Shown here: in pieces, positions 1-9,034 of the stretch
Position numbering within the stretch: the first letter of the stretch is position 1
Layout: each line of letters begins with the position of its first letter
NCBI RefSeq assembly: GCF_000819865.1
Contig: NZ_CDDF01000012.1
Span: forward strand, 83,317-147,316
Origin: Aeromonas eucrenophila
GTDB lineage: Bacteria > Pseudomonadota > Gammaproteobacteria > Enterobacterales > Aeromonadaceae
Direction: 5' to 3'
DNA length: 64,000 nt
Made by a program: the position numbers and the translations under genes
The notes under the pieces: model-generated
Seen by the model: the letters and a program-made list of their open reading frames with translations, nothing else
Databases searched by the model: none
What the model was told of the DNA's origin: nothing

Positions 1-1
1 C

Positions 2-1504
2 TCCCTCGGTACCCTGCTCGGCCTGCTGCTCGGCAGCCTGCTGGCCCTGGCCCTGATGGGGCAGCTGACCCAGGCGCTGGCGGATCTCTACGGCCCCAAC
101 CCCATCGATCTGCTGCGCCTCTCCCCCATCAGCCTGTTCAAGGCTATCGCCATCGGCCTGCTCGGCACGCTGGCCGCCAACCTGCCCGGCTGGTGGCAGC
201 TGCTGCGCCAATCCCCCCTGGCCCTTCGCGAAGGCAACAGCCGCCCCACCAGCCACCCGGGGCGCAGACGCCTGCTGGCGCTGGCCATACTGCTGCTGTG
301 CGCGCTCTGCCTCGCCCTGCCCCAGACCGGCCTGCCGGGCGCCCTGCTTATCGCCGGCGGCTGGCTGCTGGCCATGGCGCTCTGGCTGCCGGACGCCCTG
401 CGCTGGCTGCTTGGCAAGTTGCGCCGCCATGGCCGCAGCGGCCTGACCGCCAGGCTGGCGGTGGCCGAGACCCAATATCATCTGGATCGCACCGCCATCG
501 CCGTGATGGCGCTGCAGCTCGCCATCGCCGCGGCCATCGGCATCGGGGTCATGGTGTCGAGCTTTCGCAGCAGCGTGGAGATCTGGCTGAACCAGCGCCT
601 CGCCGCCGATCTCTATGTCAGCACCCCCAAGGGCGCGGCGGGCAGCAGGGGCAGCCTGAGCCAAGAGACCCTGGACGCCATCCTCGCCAACCGGTTGGTG
701 GAGCTGGCCTCGCGCCGTGCGGTCCGGCCCGCCCGCTGGCAGGGGGAGCCGATAGAGTGGGCCCAGATGGACTTTATCCCGCCGCTCCAGGCGGCCTATC
801 CCCTGCTGACCGGACGCTGGCCGGAAAAACACAATGAGGTGCTGGCGAGCGAGCCGCTGACGGTGCGGCTCGGGGTCAGGGTGGGCCAGACGCTCGAGAT
901 AACGGATGAGGCAGGCCCACGACAAGTTCTGGTCACCGGCGTCTATCAGGATTACGGCAGCGACAAGGGGCAGCTCCTGCATGCCTTCGAGCAGGGACCG
1001 GTGCAGTCCCTCGCGCTCTTTAGCAAGACGCCCGAGCGGCTGGCCGATGAGCTGCGCGCCCAGTTCGGCGAGCGGCTCAATCTGCTGCCCGCCCCCGCCA
1101 TCCACGCCGCGGCGCTCAAGGTGTTCGATCAGACCTTCGTGGTCACCGAGCTGCTCAAGCTGCTGATCTTAGGGATAGCCTTCGTCGGGATCGGCTCCGC
1201 CTTTATGGTGTTGGGGCTGGCGCGGCGAAGCGAGCTGCAGACCCTGCAGAGCTTAGGAATGAGCCCTCGCCGCTGCCGCCTGCTGCTGGTGTGGCAAGGG
1301 GCGGGTCTGGGGCTACTCACGGCGCTGCTGGCCCTGCCGGTGGGCTATGGCCTGGCCTGGGTGCTGATCGCCGTGGTCAATCCCCGCGCCTTCGGCTGGA
1401 CCCTCACCTTCGAGCCCGCCCCCGCTCACGCCATCACGGCCCTGCTGCTGGCACCGGTGTGTGGGGCCTTGGCCTCCTGGTATGCGGCAAGGAGAGTGAT
1501 ATGA
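2..1504 (+). CDS. ABC transporter permease, FtsX/MacB type (5' truncated by window)
   Basis: The frame is open from the second base of the window, so the start lies outside. The visible part holds about seven hydrophobic segments (near residues 27-47, 73-93, 95-112, 147-165, 364-388, 408-432 and 456-475 counted from the Met at base 56) with a soluble stretch of about 200 residues between the fourth and fifth. That is the layout of the rear half of a large FtsX-type permease with an extracytoplasmic domain. The loop reading TLQSLGMSPRR before the penultimate helix is typical of this family. The stop overlaps the next start (ATGA), so the two genes are translationally coupled. Known AttEFGH systems pair such permeases with an AttH-like secreted protein, as here. 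The substrate cannot be read from sequence; lipoprotein or peptide export is only an inference. Confidence 0.85.
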   Translation, partial: SLGTLLGLLLGSLLALALMGQLTQALADLYGPNPIDLLRLSPISLFKAIAIGLLGTLAANLPGWWQLLRQSPLALREGNSRPTSHPGRRRLLALAILLLCALCLALPQTGLPGALLIAGGWLLAMALWLPDALRWLLGKLRRHGRSGLTARLAVAETQYHLDRTAIAVMALQLAIAAAIGIGVMVSSFRSSVEIWLNQRLAADLYVSTPKGAAGSRGSLSQETLDAILANRLVELASRRAVRPARWQGEPIEWAQMDFIPPLQAAYPLLTGRWPEKHNEVLASEPLTVRLGVRVGQTLEITDEAGPRQVLVTGVYQDYGSDKGQLLHAFEQGPVQSLALFSKTPERLADELRAQFGERLNLLPAPAIHAAALKVFDQTFVVTELLKLLILGIAFVGIGSAFMVLGLARRSELQTLQSLGMSPRRCRLLLVWQGAGLGLLTALLALPVGYGLAWVLIAVVNPRAFGWTLTFEPAPAHAITALLLAPVCGALASWYAARRVI

Positions 1505-2595
1505 AGTGTTTACTGCGGGCCAACCTGCTGGCCGTCCTGCTTGCCGTGCTAGGCGCCAGTGTTCAAGCCCAGGATCTCGGCAACCTGCTGGGGGATGGCG
1601 GCGATCACTTCAAAAAAGCCTTGCCCAACCAACCCATACAGCTACCTGCCGATCACGGCGCCCACCCGGACTACAGATCCGAGTGGTGGTATCTCACCGG
1701 CAACCTCAAAGACGAGCAGGGGCGCGAGTATGGCCTGCAGTGGACACTTTTTCGTCAGGGCATGAAGCGGCAGATTGCCTCGGACAACCCCTGGCTCGCC
1801 CCCCAGCTCTGGCTCGCCCAGTTCGCCATCACGGATCTCGCCACCGGCAAACACTTGCAGGACGAGCGCACCAGCCGCCAGGGGCCTGGGCTGGCGGGCG
1901 CCAGTGGCGGCGACTATTGGCTGAAGGAGTGGGCACTGACGTCCGAGGGGGCGGCGCAATCTCCGGCACTCTTCCCGGCGCGCTTAAGCGTCGATAGCGC
2001 CATCGCTCAGCTGGATCTTCAAGTGAGCAATCGCAAACCCGCGGTGCTGCAGGGCAAGGCGGGTTACAGCGAGAAGAGCCCGGGCAACGCCTCCTTCTAC
2101 TATTCCTACCCGCGCCTGACGCTGGAGGGCACCCTCAGCATCGATGGCGAGGCCCGCAAAGTGAGCGGTCAGGGCTGGTTCGATCACGAGTGGAGCAGCT
2201 CTGTGCTGGCGGACTGGCAGGCGGGCTGGGACTGGTTCTCGCTGCAACTTGCCGATGGCCGCGAGCTGATGCTGTTTCGCCTGCGCACCAAACCGGGCCG
2301 CGCCAATCCCGAAAACCAGCCCGAGAACCGCTACGGCATCCTGATCGAACGCGATGGCAACAGCCGGGTGCTGTCGCCTGACTCCATCGTCCTCACCCCC
2401 GGTAAAACCTGGCGCGGCCCCAAGGGCCAGCCCTACCCCATCGAGTGGCAGCTTAAGGCCGCCGATTTGAATCTCGTTATTAAGGCGCGCCAGCCCAATC
2501 AGGCCATGACAGGCCGCTTTGACTACTGGGAGGGGGCTGTCACCGTGGAAGGGGATGCCAAAGGGCTCGGCTATTTGGAAATGACGGGGTATTGA
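1501..2595 (+). CDS. AttH/CrtC-type lipocalin-like secreted protein
   Basis: The protein has 364 residues and starts at the ATG that overlaps the permease stop. Residues 1-22 form a signal peptide (hydrophobic core LLAVLLAVLGAS, probable cut after VQA). The mature part carries the two hallmark stretches of the CrtC/AttH lipocalin-like fold: HPDYRSEWWYLTGNL near residue 57 and GQGWFDHEWSS near residue 225. In the AttEFGH class the protein accompanies an ABC exporter; its biochemical role is not firmly known, and a role in binding or modifying an exported lipid or peptide is inferred. It is the last gene of the operon, and the composition changes sharply within about 100 bases of its stop. Confidence 0.85.
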   Translation: MKCLLRANLLAVLLAVLGASVQAQDLGNLLGDGGDHFKKALPNQPIQLPADHGAHPDYRSEWWYLTGNLKDEQGREYGLQWTLFRQGMKRQIASDNPWLAPQLWLAQFAITDLATGKHLQDERTSRQGPGLAGASGGDYWLKEWALTSEGAAQSPALFPARLSVDSAIAQLDLQVSNRKPAVLQGKAGYSEKSPGNASFYYSYPRLTLEGTLSIDGEARKVSGQGWFDHEWSSSVLADWQAGWDWFSLQLADGRELMLFRLRTKPGRANPENQPENRYGILIERDGNSRVLSPDSIVLTPGKTWRGPKGQPYPIEWQLKAADLNLVIKARQPNQAMTGRFDYWEGAVTVEGDAKGLGYLEMTGY

Positions 2596-2598
2596 ACC

Positions 2599-2751
2599 AT
2601 GCGATTTATTGTTGGCCCTTCCCTCTCTTCTCAACCCATTATTTCTAATTTTCCATTCTCTGGAAGAGGTTTTACTCAACAAGCGGATGCATTGTTGATA
2701 CCTTATGACATCCCCTATTCTGGACTGTTTTTTGGAGATGAAATTGTATAA
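2599..2751 (+). CDS. Small ORF (50 aa) overlapping the HEPN gene
   Basis: An ATG three bases after the AttH-like stop opens a 50-codon frame (start MRFIVGPSLSSQ, end LFFGDEIV). It ends at 2749-2751, inside the start of the HEPN gene, whose likely ATG is at 2738. The overlap would allow coupled translation. There is no clear ribosome binding site and no family is recognised. It could be a real small partner, a leader peptide, or the remnant of a longer N-terminus separated by a frameshift. Confidence 0.3.
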   Translation: MRFIVGPSLSSQPIISNFPFSGRGFTQQADALLIPYDIPYSGLFFGDEIV

Positions 2752-4027
2752 GGAATTGACCAACAAACAAAAAAGAATGATCGCCAGAGATATCAACACA
2801 ATATTGTCACTCAAAGGAATGACATTCCCTAAAAATATTGAAGACATAAAGAAGCTGGGTTTTTTCTCACCAAGAATAAAAGTTAAGAATAGAGAAGTGT
2901 ATTTATCAGATGAAGGGATATCCGCAGTACGAAGAATATGTAACATAACCAATGGTAGCTGTAAGTATAAAAACCAGCTGAATTACAACGACATATTTCA
3001 ATCTGTATTGTTAGAACTCGGTAAATGGTTGAGTGATGAATTACTTCCAGATACAGATACGTTTATTTTATCTTTGGACACTGCGTTATCAAAAAATATA
3101 GAGGAATTTCACTTCACTTGCCGAATTGATGGTATATCCTTTGATGGATTAGCTGGCATTAATATTGGAGGTAAGGTGATAGCACCTTATTGCAGCACTT
3201 ATTTAAATGGGGCTAGCGATGTCAGCGACAAAATAAAAGGTGTTATCAATAATGAGTATGGTGAATGTCTTATAATCACTGGGGAGGAATATGGCAGCAA
3301 GTCAGTGGCGTTGGAAAAATTTTACTTTAATGCAGAGTTGTCGCTTTCCATCCTCAGATTATATTCATGTGCACTTTCTCAACAGTCTATACACAGTGTA
3401 AATATTAGATTAATAAACGATTGCACACATTCGTACGGACCTGCGAGTTGCATAGGTCAAGAAGGCTCAAGTAAGAGCTTGATCTTTACAAGATATTTCA
3501 GATCAACCCAAGATCTAAAATTAGACAAAGGGTTGTTGGACTATTTGGGTAAAGAATTGCTTTTCGAACAACTTTCTTTATTGGTTGCTAAAGAATCTAG
3601 AAATGAACTGGAAAATGCAATTATAAAATCATTATATTGGATCGGTGAATCTCAAAAAGATAAATCAAGACCCTCATCTTTTGTAAAACTATGGTCTGCC
3701 TTAGAGTGTTTTTTCACTCTAGGAGAAGATAACATTACAGAGCGAAATGCACGTGGAATTGCAGCAATAATCATGTATGGTGACTTTCACCATAAAAAGT
3801 TCGAGAGTTATGCACAGCTTAAAAAAACAATAAAAAAATACTACAAGTTTCGATCGAAAATCGTTCATAACGCCGATTTCTCTCATATAGAAAATATACA
3901 ACTTGAAGAGATGGCCTTTATCTCTTCTTGGGTCGTAATAGCAATGGTTGCCTTGCTAGAGCGTGGATATACGAGGCTCTTCGACATTGGAGTGGAAGCT
4001 CAGAGATTAGATGCGATACAGAAATAA
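2738..4027 (+). CDS. HEPN-domain (ApeA-like) protein, putative RNase, AT-rich island
   Basis: The protein has 429 residues from the ATG at 2738, which has GGAG directly before it; an in-frame ATG at 2705 would add 11 residues. The N-terminal part, about 200 residues, is predicted mostly beta and is not recognised. The C-terminal part is helical and ends in a HEPN-type pattern: W-x-ALE near residue 320, then RSKIVH, i.e. Arg372-x4-His377, the R-x4-6-H motif that forms the RNase active site in HEPN proteins. This arrangement resembles ApeA-type HEPN proteins, some of which are single-gene anti-phage systems. The gene is far more AT-rich than everything around it and uses A/T-ending codons, which points to horizontal transfer. 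The 161 bases downstream to 4188 are AT-rich and hold no recognised feature. The HEPN call is fairly secure; the defence role is inference. Confidence 0.7.
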   Translation: MKLYKELTNKQKRMIARDINTILSLKGMTFPKNIEDIKKLGFFSPRIKVKNREVYLSDEGISAVRRICNITNGSCKYKNQLNYNDIFQSVLLELGKWLSDELLPDTDTFILSLDTALSKNIEEFHFTCRIDGISFDGLAGINIGGKVIAPYCSTYLNGASDVSDKIKGVINNEYGECLIITGEEYGSKSVALEKFYFNAELSLSILRLYSCALSQQSIHSVNIRLINDCTHSYGPASCIGQEGSSKSLIFTRYFRSTQDLKLDKGLLDYLGKELLFEQLSLLVAKESRNELENAIIKSLYWIGESQKDKSRPSSFVKLWSALECFFTLGEDNITERNARGIAAIIMYGDFHHKKFESYAQLKKTIKKYYKFRSKIVHNADFSHIENIQLEEMAFISSWVVIAMVALLERGYTRLFDIGVEAQRLDAIQK

Positions 4028-4188
4028 TCACAAAAATACCATATCTGAATACTATACATTAAAATGACAAAAAATTAGGGTTCTCGTTGATAACTAATTG
4101 CATTGATAATTATATTTAAATAGCACTCAAAACAACCTTTTATTTTCTGATAACAGAGACCAAATGTTATATATGAGACATACTGTGC

Positions 4189-4995
4189 TCAACCCAATCC
4201 CCCATTAAATGCCGTGACCGTCTGGCTGGACAAAAACGCCAACGACTGCCGATTAAAGTGCTCCGGCTGCTCCACGTTGCAGACATGGCCGCAGTTTTCG
4301 ATGATCGCGAGCTGGCTGTAGGCATCCCGCGCCACCTGCTCGCGCACCGGGGCGATAAACATATGATCCTCCTCCCCCATCAGATAGAGGGTCGGGATCG
4401 GCAAGGCACGTTCGCGGAAGTAGCGCATCAGGGGGTTGACCTCGGTGGCGAGGCGGAACCAGCGTTTGAACTCCTGCTGGCACAGCTTGCGGGCCTCGCG
4501 CACGAACAGATTGCGGGACTCCTGATGGTGCTGGCGCGGCATGATGATGAAGGCGAACAACCGGTAGAGCCACATGTAGGGCAGGATGTGTTGGCCGACC
4601 CGGCCGAGCTGCACCAGCGTCTGGGAGCGGATGTCGAGTCGCAGTATGGCGCCGCCGAGCACCATGCTCTTGACCCGCTCGGGGCAAAGCTCCGCCAGAG
4701 AGCGAATGAGGATGGTGCCCAAGGAGATGCCGACGAAATGGGCACAGGGAATGCGCAGATGATCCAGCAGCCGCACTATGTCTTCGGTCACCGCCCTGAA
4801 GCTGTAGTGACCCTTGACCACCTGTTGCAGCTGGTTGGACTGGCCGTGGCCGCGCAGGTCCAGCAGCAGCACGTTGAAGTGCTCGCGATAGGCGCGCAGT
4901 TGCTTGAACCAGATGGAGGAGCTGCCACCGGCGCCGTGCACGAACACCACCCAATCCCGCTCGGGGCCAAGCTCAAAGGTCTTGTGGTACAACAT
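4189..4995 (-). CDS. Alpha/beta hydrolase
   Basis: The protein has 268 residues. The ATG at 4995 (MLYHKTFEL) has GGGAG about nine bases upstream; a longer frame upstream lacks support. The fold is a standard alpha/beta hydrolase: oxyanion region FVHGAGGSSSIW, DLRGHGQSN after strand 4, nucleophile elbow G-I-S-L-G, acid in GEEDHMF and catalytic His in NCGHVCNVEQPEHF near the C-terminus. No signal peptide is present, so it is cytoplasmic. The substrate is unknown. It is transcribed toward the HEPN island and stands divergent from the MmcQ gene with about 100 bases between. Confidence 0.85.
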   Translation of the reverse strand: MLYHKTFELGPERDWVVFVHGAGGSSSIWFKQLRAYREHFNVLLLDLRGHGQSNQLQQVVKGHYSFRAVTEDIVRLLDHLRIPCAHFVGISLGTILIRSLAELCPERVKSMVLGGAILRLDIRSQTLVQLGRVGQHILPYMWLYRLFAFIIMPRQHHQESRNLFVREARKLCQQEFKRWFRLATEVNPLMRYFRERALPIPTLYLMGEEDHMFIAPVREQVARDAYSQLAIIENCGHVCNVEQPEHFNRQSLAFLSSQTVTAFNGGLG

Positions 4996-5103
4996 CTTAT
5001 GGGCTCCCGGGGGGTTGGGGGATATACTCGGCGAGCATATTAACAGAAGGGGCGCCCCGCTGAATATGCTGCCACTTATCATCGGACCAGCATGGAGTCC
5101 TGT

Positions 5104-5472
5104 ATGAGCCTTGTCCAGTTACGTGAATTTCTGCTCAGCCTGCCCGGCGCCACCGAAGATACGCCGTTCGGCCCTGAGTTCCTGGTCTATCGCATCGCCG
5201 GCAAGATGTTCGCGCTGGTGAACTGGCAGGCCGATCCGCTGACCATCAACCTAAAATGCGAACCGGAGCTCGCCCTGCTGCTGCGAGAGATCCACCCCGA
5301 GGTCAAACCCGGCTGGCACATGAACAAGCAGCACTGGAACACGGTCACGCTAGGCGAGAGCCTCGACGCCGCGCTCTGGCAGGGCTGGATTGAACACTCC
5401 TACCAGCGCGTGGTGGCGGGCTTGCCCAAAGCCAAGCGGCCCCAGGCGCCGACCGCCCATTCCACACCATGA
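5104..5472 (+). CDS. MmcQ/YjbR family protein
   Basis: The protein has 122 residues. The start at 5104 (MSLVQLREF) is chosen over 5092 because GGAG lies seven bases upstream of it. The pattern L-P-G-A-T-E-D-T-P-F-G at the front, Y-R-I-A-G-K-M-F-A-L and the closing WHMNKQHWNTV are diagnostic of the MmcQ/YjbR (DUF419) family, a CyaY-like fold with a double-wing DNA-binding-like shape. The cellular role of the family is not established. The stop overlaps the next start (ATGA), implying a two-gene operon with the acetyltransferase. Confidence 0.85.
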   Translation: MSLVQLREFLLSLPGATEDTPFGPEFLVYRIAGKMFALVNWQADPLTINLKCEPELALLLREIHPEVKPGWHMNKQHWNTVTLGESLDAALWQGWIEHSYQRVVAGLPKAKRPQAPTAHSTP

Positions 5473-6026
5473 GCCCTTCCATGTCTGACTCTCCTGCCCC
5501 GCACTCCCTCGACCGCTATCGCGTCGTTCCCCTGGATGAGCGCCATATCCCGGCCCTGCTCACCCTGTTCGAGCAGTCGGTGCGCCAGTGCGGCCCCGAG
5601 CACTACAGCCCGGAACAGGTCGAACAGTGGGCCCAGGGCGCCCGCCATCCCGGCCTCGTCACTCAGTTGCGGGAACACCACGGCTGGGTAATTGAAGAGG
5701 TCGCTGAGCATGGTAAAGCGCAGAGAACGGAATGGGACGCGGAGCACGCCAGGCCCCTTGGCTTTGTCACCCTGAGCGATAACGGCCACCTGAGCCTGCT
5801 CTATGTGAGCCCGAACCATCAGCGCCAGGGGCTCGGCAGCCGCCTGCTCGAGACCGCGCTGCAGGCCACCCGGCGGCTCGGCCTGCGCACCCTCACCACG
5901 GAGGCGAGCGCCTTTAGCCTGGCGCTATTTCTGCGCCACGGCTTCGAGCTGGCCGGATTGGAAACCGTGGAGCGCGGCGGGGTCAGTTTTATCCGCCATC
6001 GCCTCCACTGCCGCTTGCCAAGCTAG
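5469..6026 (+). CDS. GNAT family N-acetyltransferase
   Basis: The protein has 185 residues and begins in the ATGA overlap with the MmcQ-family gene; a second ATG at 5481 is a possible alternative. The acetyl-CoA binding motif A is clear in LLYVSPNHQRQGLGSRLL (Q/R-x-x-G-x-G), followed by a C-terminal segment FLRHGFELAGLETVERGG that is typical of small-molecule or protein N-acetyltransferases. The acceptor substrate cannot be deduced. No signal peptide or membrane segment is visible. Confidence 0.85.
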   Translation: MSPSMSDSPAPHSLDRYRVVPLDERHIPALLTLFEQSVRQCGPEHYSPEQVEQWAQGARHPGLVTQLREHHGWVIEEVAEHGKAQRTEWDAEHARPLGFVTLSDNGHLSLLYVSPNHQRQGLGSRLLETALQATRRLGLRTLTTEASAFSLALFLRHGFELAGLETVERGGVSFIRHRLHCRLPS

Positions 6027-6082
6027 GGCCAGCCACTAAAATACCCCCAAATTTCCCATAGCAATCAATGAAGGCAGCCATC

Positions 6083-6418
6083 ATGGTGGTAGAGAGCGAA
6101 GGTTATATCGCGCTGGTAGAGTATCTGGTCGAGAGTCTGGGACTGTTCGAGAGCCAGCAGCAGGGCACGGGCAATCAGACCATCGAGGATCTGGTGAGCG
6201 GTCGGGTGGCCGACAACCTGATGGCCATCTGCGAGCAGAACCCCCAACTCGATCCCAAGGTGCGCTTCATGATCATGCAGGAAGCCGACGCCGTGGTCGC
6301 CGATCTGGAAGAGGTGCTCTCCGCCGTCTGGCTGCGGGCACCGACCCCGCAGCAGCAGGACTTCCTCAATGAATTCATCGATCTCATCAAGAACCTGTTC
6401 GACAGCACCATAGGCTAG
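6083..6418 (+). CDS. DUF3802 family protein
   Basis: A small acidic helical protein of 111 residues from the ATG at 6083 (MVVESEGYIALVEYL); GAAGG lies about nine bases upstream. An ATG at 6068 would add five residues but has no ribosome binding site. The opening MVV-E-x-EGY-x-ALVEYL and the overall length match DUF3802 proteins, which I know from Vibrio, Shewanella and Aeromonas and which have no assigned function. It is a single gene. A minus-strand hairpin at about 6475-6497 lies beyond its stop. Confidence 0.7.
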   Translation: MVVESEGYIALVEYLVESLGLFESQQQGTGNQTIEDLVSGRVADNLMAICEQNPQLDPKVRFMIMQEADAVVADLEEVLSAVWLRAPTPQQQDFLNEFIDLIKNLFDSTIG

Positions 6419-6678
6419 GCCGCGCGCAAGCCCCCTGCCCCAAGTTCGCCCCGCCTTGCACCACCCCAAATGAAAAGGGCCGCCTCATCGGGCAGCCCTG
6501 CTTGCTATCATTTCCAATTCATCGCGCTTGTCTAAGTTGAATGAATATCGAGGCAAGAAATGTGTCTGGTCTTGGCTGCCATCCATGGTAGCTACCCTGT
6601 TAGTCAGTTGAAGTTCTGTTAAGTTCCTCGCCATGACAGATTTTTTTCAGTTTTTTTTCATTTACATGAAATACATGA

Positions 6679-6704
6679 AAAAGGGGCCAAATTGGCCCCT
6701 TTTT
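6679..6704. terminator. Bidirectional intrinsic terminator (msrA end)
   Basis: Perfect inverted repeat AAAAGGGGCCAA/TTGGCCCCTTTT with A and T tracts on either side, 18 bases past the msrA stop. It works as drawn for msrA and could also end readthrough from the DUF3802 gene. The rest of the 6419-6678 gap holds one weaker hairpin at 6475-6497 and nothing else I can name. Confidence 0.85.
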
Positions 6705-6721
6705 CTGCATGAACGACGCAC

Positions 6722-7354
6722 TCAGCGGTTCAGGCTGGGTGGCAGACAGACCCCGATCCCGCCCAGGCCGCAGTAACCTTCCGGGTTCTTCTCCAGATAC
6801 TGCTGGTGGTAATCTTCGGCGTAGTAGAAGGGCGCCAGCGGCAGGATGCGGGTGCTGATGGTGCGGACGTCACCGCTCGCCATCATCGCCTGCTGGTAGG
6901 CTGCCTGGCTCTGCTGGGCGATGGCCTCCTGGCTGTCGTCGTCATAGAAGATCACCGAGCGGTACTGGGTGCCGATGTCACCGCCCTGGCGCATGCCCTG
7001 GGCCGGATCGTGCTGCTCCCAGAACAGTTTGAGCAGATCCCCGTAGCTGATGACCTTGGGGTCAAACACCACCTGCACCGTCTCCGCATGACCGGTCAGA
7101 CCGCTGCACACCTCCTTGTAGGTGGGATTGGGGGTCAGCCCGCCCTGATAGCCGGCGGCGGTAGAATAGACGCCGGGCTGTTGCCAGAACAGGCGCTCCA
7201 CGCCCCAGAAGCAACCCATGCCAAACCAGGCAAGCTCCATGCCCTCGGGCCAGGGGCCCTGGGTCGGGTGACCATTCACCGCATGCTGCTGGCCTATCAC
7301 CAGCGCCTCCCGACGACCCGGCAGCGCCTCTGCCGGTGAAATAATCTGCTCCAT
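6722..7354 (-). CDS. msrA: Peptide methionine sulfoxide reductase MsrA
   Basis: The protein has 210 residues, close to E. coli MsrA. It reduces the S-epimer of methionine sulfoxide in oxidised proteins. The catalytic motif GCFWG sits at residues 47-51 (nucleophile Cys48), and the resolving cysteines of the long enterobacterial form are present near the C-terminus in [10 protein letters not shown] (Cys195 and Cys203). Substrate-site residues in AGYQGG and GHAETVQV are also intact. It is cytoplasmic, a single gene, divergent from argA, and ends at the perfect terminator at 6679-6704. Confidence 0.95.
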   Translation of the reverse strand: MEQIISPAEALPGRREALVIGQQHAVNGHPTQGPWPEGMELAWFGMGCFWGVERLFWQQPGVYSTAAGYQGGLTPNPTYKEVCSGLTGHAETVQVVFDPKVISYGDLLKLFWEQHDPAQGMRQGGDIGTQYRSVIFYDDDSQEAIAQQSQAAYQQAMMASGDVRTISTRILPLAPFYYAEDYHQQYLEKNPEGYCGLGGIGVCLPPSLNR

Positions 7355-7547
7355 CTGCCCTGTCCTTGTATAAAAACGCGCGTATCGCCGCGACTGACGA
7401 AAAGGAGTATCGAAGATAACAGGTTATCTGGCCGGATCAACCGGGAGCGCGGCCGCGCTGGGGTGAGCCGCTCCCCGCCGGACTTGGCCCCTCCGCCAGG
7501 GCACCACTGCGCCCCGGCCGGATAAAAAGGAGGCAAAAAATCCGCGA

Positions 7548-7590
7548 AATCAATATTTAGTCTTGATTTGTGCATTTATTTTCATATATT
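7548..7590 (+). promoter_or_regulatory. argA promoter with paired ArgR boxes
   Basis: A sigma70 promoter is readable: -35 TTGATT at 7563-7568, 16-base spacer, -10 TATATT at 7585-7590. Two 18-base ARG-box-like sequences overlap it, at 7548-7565 (core TCAAT-ATTT-AGTCT) and 7569-7586 (core TGCAT-TTAT-TTTCA), three bases apart. The ArgR consensus is TGAAT-4W-ATTCA and ArgR hexamers bind paired boxes with 2-3 bases between, so arginine repression of argA is expected. Confidence 0.75.
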
Positions 7591-7626
7591 GAGCGAATTG
7601 CTGTTTTTTTATGGAAGAAATCTCAC

Positions 7627-8955
7627 GTGCGTGAACGCGAACCCAGCCTGGTCTATGCCTTTCGGCAGTCTACCCCCTATGTCAACGTGCACCGGGGTGC
7701 CACCTTCGTGCTGATGATGGGCGGGGAAGCCATCTGCCACCCCAATTTTGCCAACATCGTCAGCGACATCGCTCTGCTGCAGACCCTCGGCATTCGCCTG
7801 GTCTTGGTGTTCGGCTCGCGCCCGCAAAATGACGAGGCGCTGGCCCGCGCCGGCATCGAGGCGCAATACCACAGGCGCATCCGGGTCACCGACGACGAGA
7901 GCTTCGACATCATCAAACAGGTGTGTGGCGGCCTGCAGTACGACATCACGGCCCAGCTCTCCATGGGGCTGGCCAACACCCCCATGCAGGGGGCGCGCAT
8001 CAGCGTGGTGAGCGGCAACTTCGTCACCGCCCAGCCGCTCGGGGTGGAAGATGGCATCGACTACTGCCACAGCGGCCGGGTGCGCCGCATCGACGTGGAG
8101 GGGATAGGCCGCCAGCTGGATCAACAGGGGCTGGTGCTCATCTCCCCCATCGGCTGCTCGGTCACCGGCGAGAGCTTCAACCTCAGCTCGGAAGAGGTGG
8201 CGCGGCGGGTGGCGGTGGATCTCAAAGCGGACAAGCTCATCTGTTTCAGCAGCACCCAGGGGGTCATGGACAGCCACGGCGAGGCCATCTCCGAGCTCTT
8301 CCCCGAGCAGGCGGAAGAGCTGCTGGTGGAGCTGGAGCAGGCCGGTGAGGAGATGTCCGGTACCGCCCGTTACCTGCGCGCCGCCATCGCATCGTGCCGC
8401 GGGGGCGTACCCCGCTCCCACTTGGTGAGCTACCAGGACGACGGCGCCATGCTGCAGGAGCTGTTCAGCCGCGACGGCCTCGGCACCCAGATAGTGCGTG
8501 AGAGCGCCGAGCGGGCGCGGGCCGCCACCATCGAAGACATCGGTGGCATCCTGGACCTCATCCGCCCGCTGGAGGAGGAAGGCATACTGGTGCGCCGCTC
8601 CCGCGAGCAGCTGGAGATGGAAATCGACAAGTTCACCATCATAGAGCGCGACGGCCTCATCATCGGCTGCGCCGCCCTCTACTGCTTCATGGAGGAGGCC
8701 ATGGCCGAGATGGCCTGCGTCGCCATCCACCCCGAGTACCGCAACTCCAACCGCGGGGATCAGCTGGTCGCCAAGGTGGCCGAGCGGGCCAAACGGCTCG
8801 GGATCCGCCGCCTGTTCGTGCTCACCACCCGTTCCATTCACTGGTTCCGGGAGCGGGGCTTCGAGCCGCTGGAGGTGGAGGACCTGCCGGTCGAGCGGCA
8901 ACGGCTCTACAACTGGCAGCGCCGCTCCAAGGTACTGTCCAGGACTATCCTGTAA
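7627..8955 (+). CDS. argA: Amino-acid N-acetyltransferase (N-acetylglutamate synthase)
   Basis: The protein has 442 residues and makes N-acetylglutamate from glutamate and acetyl-CoA, the first step of arginine synthesis. The start is set at the GTG at 7627: it aligns with the E. coli ArgA N-terminus (the shared stretch FRxSxPY follows at the same distance), has GGAAG about nine bases upstream, and the earlier in-frame GTG at 7570 lies inside the promoter. Residues 1 to about 285 are the amino-acid-kinase-like regulatory domain ([25 protein letters not shown]); the rest is the GNAT domain ([34 protein letters not shown]). Expression is expected to be ArgR-controlled, and the enzyme is feedback-inhibited by arginine in the family. 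Confidence 0.95.
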   Translation: MREREPSLVYAFRQSTPYVNVHRGATFVLMMGGEAICHPNFANIVSDIALLQTLGIRLVLVFGSRPQNDEALARAGIEAQYHRRIRVTDDESFDIIKQVCGGLQYDITAQLSMGLANTPMQGARISVVSGNFVTAQPLGVEDGIDYCHSGRVRRIDVEGIGRQLDQQGLVLISPIGCSVTGESFNLSSEEVARRVAVDLKADKLICFSSTQGVMDSHGEAISELFPEQAEELLVELEQAGEEMSGTARYLRAAIASCRGGVPRSHLVSYQDDGAMLQELFSRDGLGTQIVRESAERARAATIEDIGGILDLIRPLEEEGILVRRSREQLEMEIDKFTIIERDGLIIGCAALYCFMEEAMAEMACVAIHPEYRNSNRGDQLVAKVAERAKRLGIRRLFVLTTRSIHWFRERGFEPLEVEDLPVERQRLYNWQRRSKVLSRTIL

Positions 8956-9034
8956 CACTTTGTACAAGCCTCGCTTGTAACTGATTGATCTTGTACCGGG
9001 TTCTGACCCATTGTTGATTTTTTTATAAACTCGA

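Noticed and set aside
7570..7626. GTG at 7570 as argA start
   Set aside because: It lies between the -35 and -10 elements and inside an ArgR box; the E. coli-length protein starts at 7627.
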